From: Struthio camelus
Lineage: Eukaryota > Chordata > Aves > Struthioniformes > Struthionidae
DNA length: 64,000 bases
NCBI RefSeq assembly: GCF_040807025.1
Contig: NC_090982.1
Location: forward strand, 81,509,931 to 81,573,930
Reading direction: 5' to 3'
The notes under the pieces are model-generated. The model did no database searches. It was not told where the DNA came from and worked only from the letters and a program-made list of their open reading frames with translations. The position numbers and the translations under genes are program-made. This document shows, piece after piece, positions 60,801 to 64,000 of the stretch (the first letter of the stretch is position 1; every line of letters starts with the position of its first letter).

Positions 60801-63800
60801 AAAGCAATATCGAGAACACATCTCCACTTAGGACAGGACTACATACAGGGTAAGTTTCTAGGAAGCAAGTTAAAATGACAGAGAGAGGAATTAAAATTTT
60901 CTTATCAAATCAGTGGGTTTCTTCCTGTACTCCTGAGCAGAAAAGGGAGGAGGAAGAGAAGACAAATGTACAGTAATATCTACCCATTCCTGCATCTCAG
61001 GAAGAGGGAGAAAGCATATTGTGTATCCCCTCTCATTTATCACTGCCACCATCAAAGCCAGGCCTGGAGGAGGACAGGGTCCTCCAAAGTCCTCACTTCT
61101 CACTGCCTAGCGTGTACCATGCATTGTTTACTGGGTGATTAGTGAGGCATCTGTGGATATATTAACGTGGAAGGTTGATGTGTTTGACAAGAAGTCAATG
61201 ATTCTTTTTGACATGACTTTAATAGACCCAAAGAGGTGGTCGTGGGATGATACTTTTAATGGGATATAGATATGAATGACCCAAGTTTTATGACAAAGGT
61301 CAATGATATTGATGATTAGTGTGGAGAAGATAATTTTGCTGGCCTGGTAGGAGGCAACTTGCATGATTCATGAATGTTTTCCCCACCCGCGCCATCACTT
61401 TCAGGTAGCAAAAAGACCACAGCAATTTCTAGTTATAGGAATTAGCAGATACGGCCACAGTGCATGTATAAAGATATATGTCTGTGACTGCGCAGAAGAT
61501 AAACAATCATTTTTTATCATATGTATGAATTATATATTTACTACCAGCATTTCATATCTGAGAAGGAAGCCTCCAGAAATGAAACTCAGTTAAAATACCC
61601 TAACAAGTTAACCAGACTTTGCTATACAAATTAAGCAATGATGGCAAACTCTGGGTGCTTTCAGTAAGAATAATATGTATCTGGTTATGGCACAAATACC
61701 AAAAAAAGGGAAAAATAACGATTGCACATGCTACTAGTGGTGCTATCAGAGAGAAGTAAAAAATCGCTCTCTGTTCTCAGCTCCAAAAATATGAATGCTC
61801 AGTGAAGGATTTTAATTACACAAGCGGAACTTAACAGCTTTCTCAGTTTGGGGACAGCCTAGAGGTTCTTGGTAGACAGCTGCATTACCCAGAAATGCTA
61901 AGCTCTGCTCTTGTAACTACTTTGTAATTCCCAAAGAAAGAATCTTGGAATTTGGGAAAAAACAAAACAACAAAAATACCCCCAAAACTTATGAGAGTGA
62001 CTACACCAAAAGAGTCCATAGCTCCACTCAGACTAATATCCTGTCTCCGATATCCATCTGCCCAAAGAAGAATATGAGAACAAAGCAAGTAAAGTGATAC
62101 TTACCCAGAATACTTTCTTAGTCTCCAGAGGTTTGTGACTAAGTGGTGTCTTTACGCGAGGCAATACATAAAGCTGCTTTTCTAAGCTGAGCAAAAAACT
62201 CTTGTTATCAGACGAGTGGTGGCTATGTTAGTTCCTTATCACAACATCTGCTTAGTGCAGAGCAGATTTATAGAGCTGATGTAATGGATATGCACAGAAG
62301 TAAAAAAAATTGAAATAAATAAAAAGATTACTCAGACCTCTTTTAACTCGAAACTGTGTGTATGAGGGGAGAAGGGTGAAAAGAGAGAGAAGATGGAGAC
62401 ACTACCAAACATCTTTGTAATGCTTTTAAATTTAGAGAATACACTCAAAACTTAGAAAGAGTTATTTCTGCTCATGTTTTGCAAGATCTAATCATATATC
62501 TTAATACTAACACACTACTGCTAGGTTAATCCTCTCTTGTAAAGAGTATCAAATCCAGAACATACTGTATGATCTTCGAAGTCATACTGTGTGCTCTTGG
62601 CAGGAAGTACGTTTCAGACAGTATGTCACAGCAACCAAGAAAATAAATTTAGTTGCAGGAACTTGCAATGTTAATTACAATTGAGGTGCGCTGTTAGGAA
62701 GAATTATTGTTGGTTAGCTTGCGTGTTTTATAAAAAATGTCTACCATGTGTGCAAAGCAGAGGAGTTTTTAAATGCACATTTGATAAAGGAGTCCAATTT
62801 GATAAAATGCTTAATGCCTGATGGATGCCAATGCTTCTTGAGATACCTCTCCTGGTAGGAGTGTGTATATATTGTACATGCCTTGATAGGCTCTTGGTTT
62901 GACAGTGAGCCAAAGGGGGAAATCCTGTGGGATCTGAAAGCCATCTTTTTCACATTTCCTCAACAGAAACCCTTGTAACTCTGGTGGGACACCTCTGAGG
63001 CACTGCAAAAAACTTTCATTCCACCTTTTTAGACTTAAGGAAATTTCTAATGAATTGGCTTCCAGTACTGCCCTAAGGTTTTTTTTTTTCTCATCAATCC
63101 TTCTTCCAAAAACTTTTTTTTTTTTTTTTTTAGGCTGGATGTGTGTGAAGCAAAGCACCTTCAGAATGCAAGAGATGCGAGAGCATACCCCCTGGGTCAT
63201 AAGCAGTCCTGAGATCTGCTGCTATCAAGCAGCCCATATAAAGCATCTATGGCTGAGGTGGTCAAAACACTTTGCTCCCTCTTTTTCATCCTTCCTTTCC
63301 ATCCTATAAGGCTACATACATATTGAATTATATACATATAAGCACCAGATTGGTGGTTCTGAGCCATTTCCACTTTTGCATCTCATGAAATTCCTCTGTT
63401 GCATGACTGTCTTATTCTTTCCGAGACTTGCATCCCATTAACAGAATCAGACATGTGACACTCACAAGCAGTGATATCAGACCTGTGAGTGTGCCGGTGA
63501 CATGCAGACACCTGTTTTTAATCTGCACATTGAAGGTATGAGTTATAGCAGAAGTGAATCTGCACATAGACGTTGTGAGTCATAGTAAAACCTAACTGAG
63601 ACCTAATTAAATAGACCCACACCCTACAAGCCTTTTACATGGAATTTATTTCCTGTATTATACTACAGTTTCTTATAGGCATTCTGGCATGGAAATTGCC
63701 TTGACCTTTAGTTTCAATTTCTTTTATCACAGAAAGCCTTTTATCAAATAAATAAAAATAAAAAAAGAAAAAAAATAAAACAAGTATATCTAAAATATAT

Positions 63801-64000
63801 ATATAGATATAAAAATACTGAAATGATGAATTACACTGTGGAAATTAGTGTAAAATATATTTCCCAATAGCTGAATGTGCCATATATACTGTTTCATATG
63901 AAAGGACATCGTAGGGAATTCACAGCTTTTCTCCAGGTAATCAAAGACCTGGTCTGGAAAGGGAAATGGATCTTTTGAGGACGTGTCCTTCCTGCCATTT
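57836..64000. other. Long noncoding stretch with low-complexity tracts
   Basis: No gene was recognised over about 6.2 kb. It includes GT-rich DNA at about 58571-58585, (AAT)n plus A-run at 58825-58849, A-rich tracts at 58900-58923, T-runs at 59371-59380 and 63112-63132, an A-rich tract at 63743-63782, and a hairpin plus decayed 37-bp tandem repeat at 63451-63595. Open frames up to 129 codons overlap poly-A/T tracts and lack domains. Confidence 0.45.
63451..63595. repeat. Hairpin and decayed 37-bp tandem duplication
   Basis: The arms ACACTCACA (63458-63466) and TGTGAGTGT (63484-63492) pair perfectly across a 17-base loop. Just after, ATCTGCACAT recurs at 63521 and 63558, followed in both by 'gtatgagttatag' / 'ttgtgagtcatag'-like sequence, giving a 37-bp period with several substitutions. 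Confidence 0.7.

Noticed and set aside
1..64000. CRISPR arrays, bacterial operons, insertion sequences, ribosome binding sites and attachment sites
   Set aside because: No regularly spaced repeats or prokaryotic gene organisation; composition and repeats are those of a vertebrate nuclear genome.

Overview
The window looks like vertebrate nuclear DNA, most likely from a bird. It is AT-rich and has no dense open reading frames. The recognisable interspersed repeats are CR1 LINEs ending in the octamer tail ATTCTGTG, which is characteristic of avian CR1. I see no Alu-, B1- or L1-type repeats. I found no host protein-coding gene I could support: nearly all open frames are 60-140 codons, lack family signatures and fit chance in a gene-poor stretch. 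The one long coding signal is the reverse transcriptase of a CR1 element at about 29.2-31.5 kb.

Layout. Positions 1-15.5 kb are mostly unique AT-rich noncoding DNA. They hold a GT microsatellite (0.6 kb), a fossil CR1/L3-type tail (1.6 kb) and a G-quadruplex plus CpG cluster (5.2-5.55 kb) that is the best promoter-like spot in the left half. At 15.5-16.06 kb an old CR1/L3-type fragment abuts a younger avian CR1 3' end, and another old tail lies at 17.5 kb. From 17.6 to 29.2 kb there is noncoding DNA with AT-rich microsatellites and two CpG-retaining patches (25.8-26.7 kb). At 29.2-31.5 kb lies a 5'-truncated CR1 whose ORF2 is interrupted by one TAG. A second, more decayed CR1 3' end follows at 33.6-34.2 kb. 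Between them a 55-bp sequence occurs twice in inverted orientation (31.72 and 33.35 kb), and I cannot explain it. At 36.2-38.2 kb two related LTR-like sequences lie in opposite orientations; the second has a TATA box. The right part (38-64 kb) is again noncoding. It contains a 75-bp tandem duplication (40.1 kb), a 500-bp fossil CR1/L3-type copy (51.4-51.9 kb), a CpG-retaining block with a TATA motif (52.7-54 kb), a second CpG cluster (56.5 kb) and several short ancient amniote repeat relics.

No operon, host gene set or pathway is visible, so the genes cannot be said to work together. The supported biology is retrotransposon history and candidate regulatory DNA of some neighbouring gene outside the window. 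All family assignments are from memory of family patterns, not from database searches. I see no clear sign of a novel multi-gene system; the inverted 55-bp pair and the CpG-retaining blocks are the items most worth testing.
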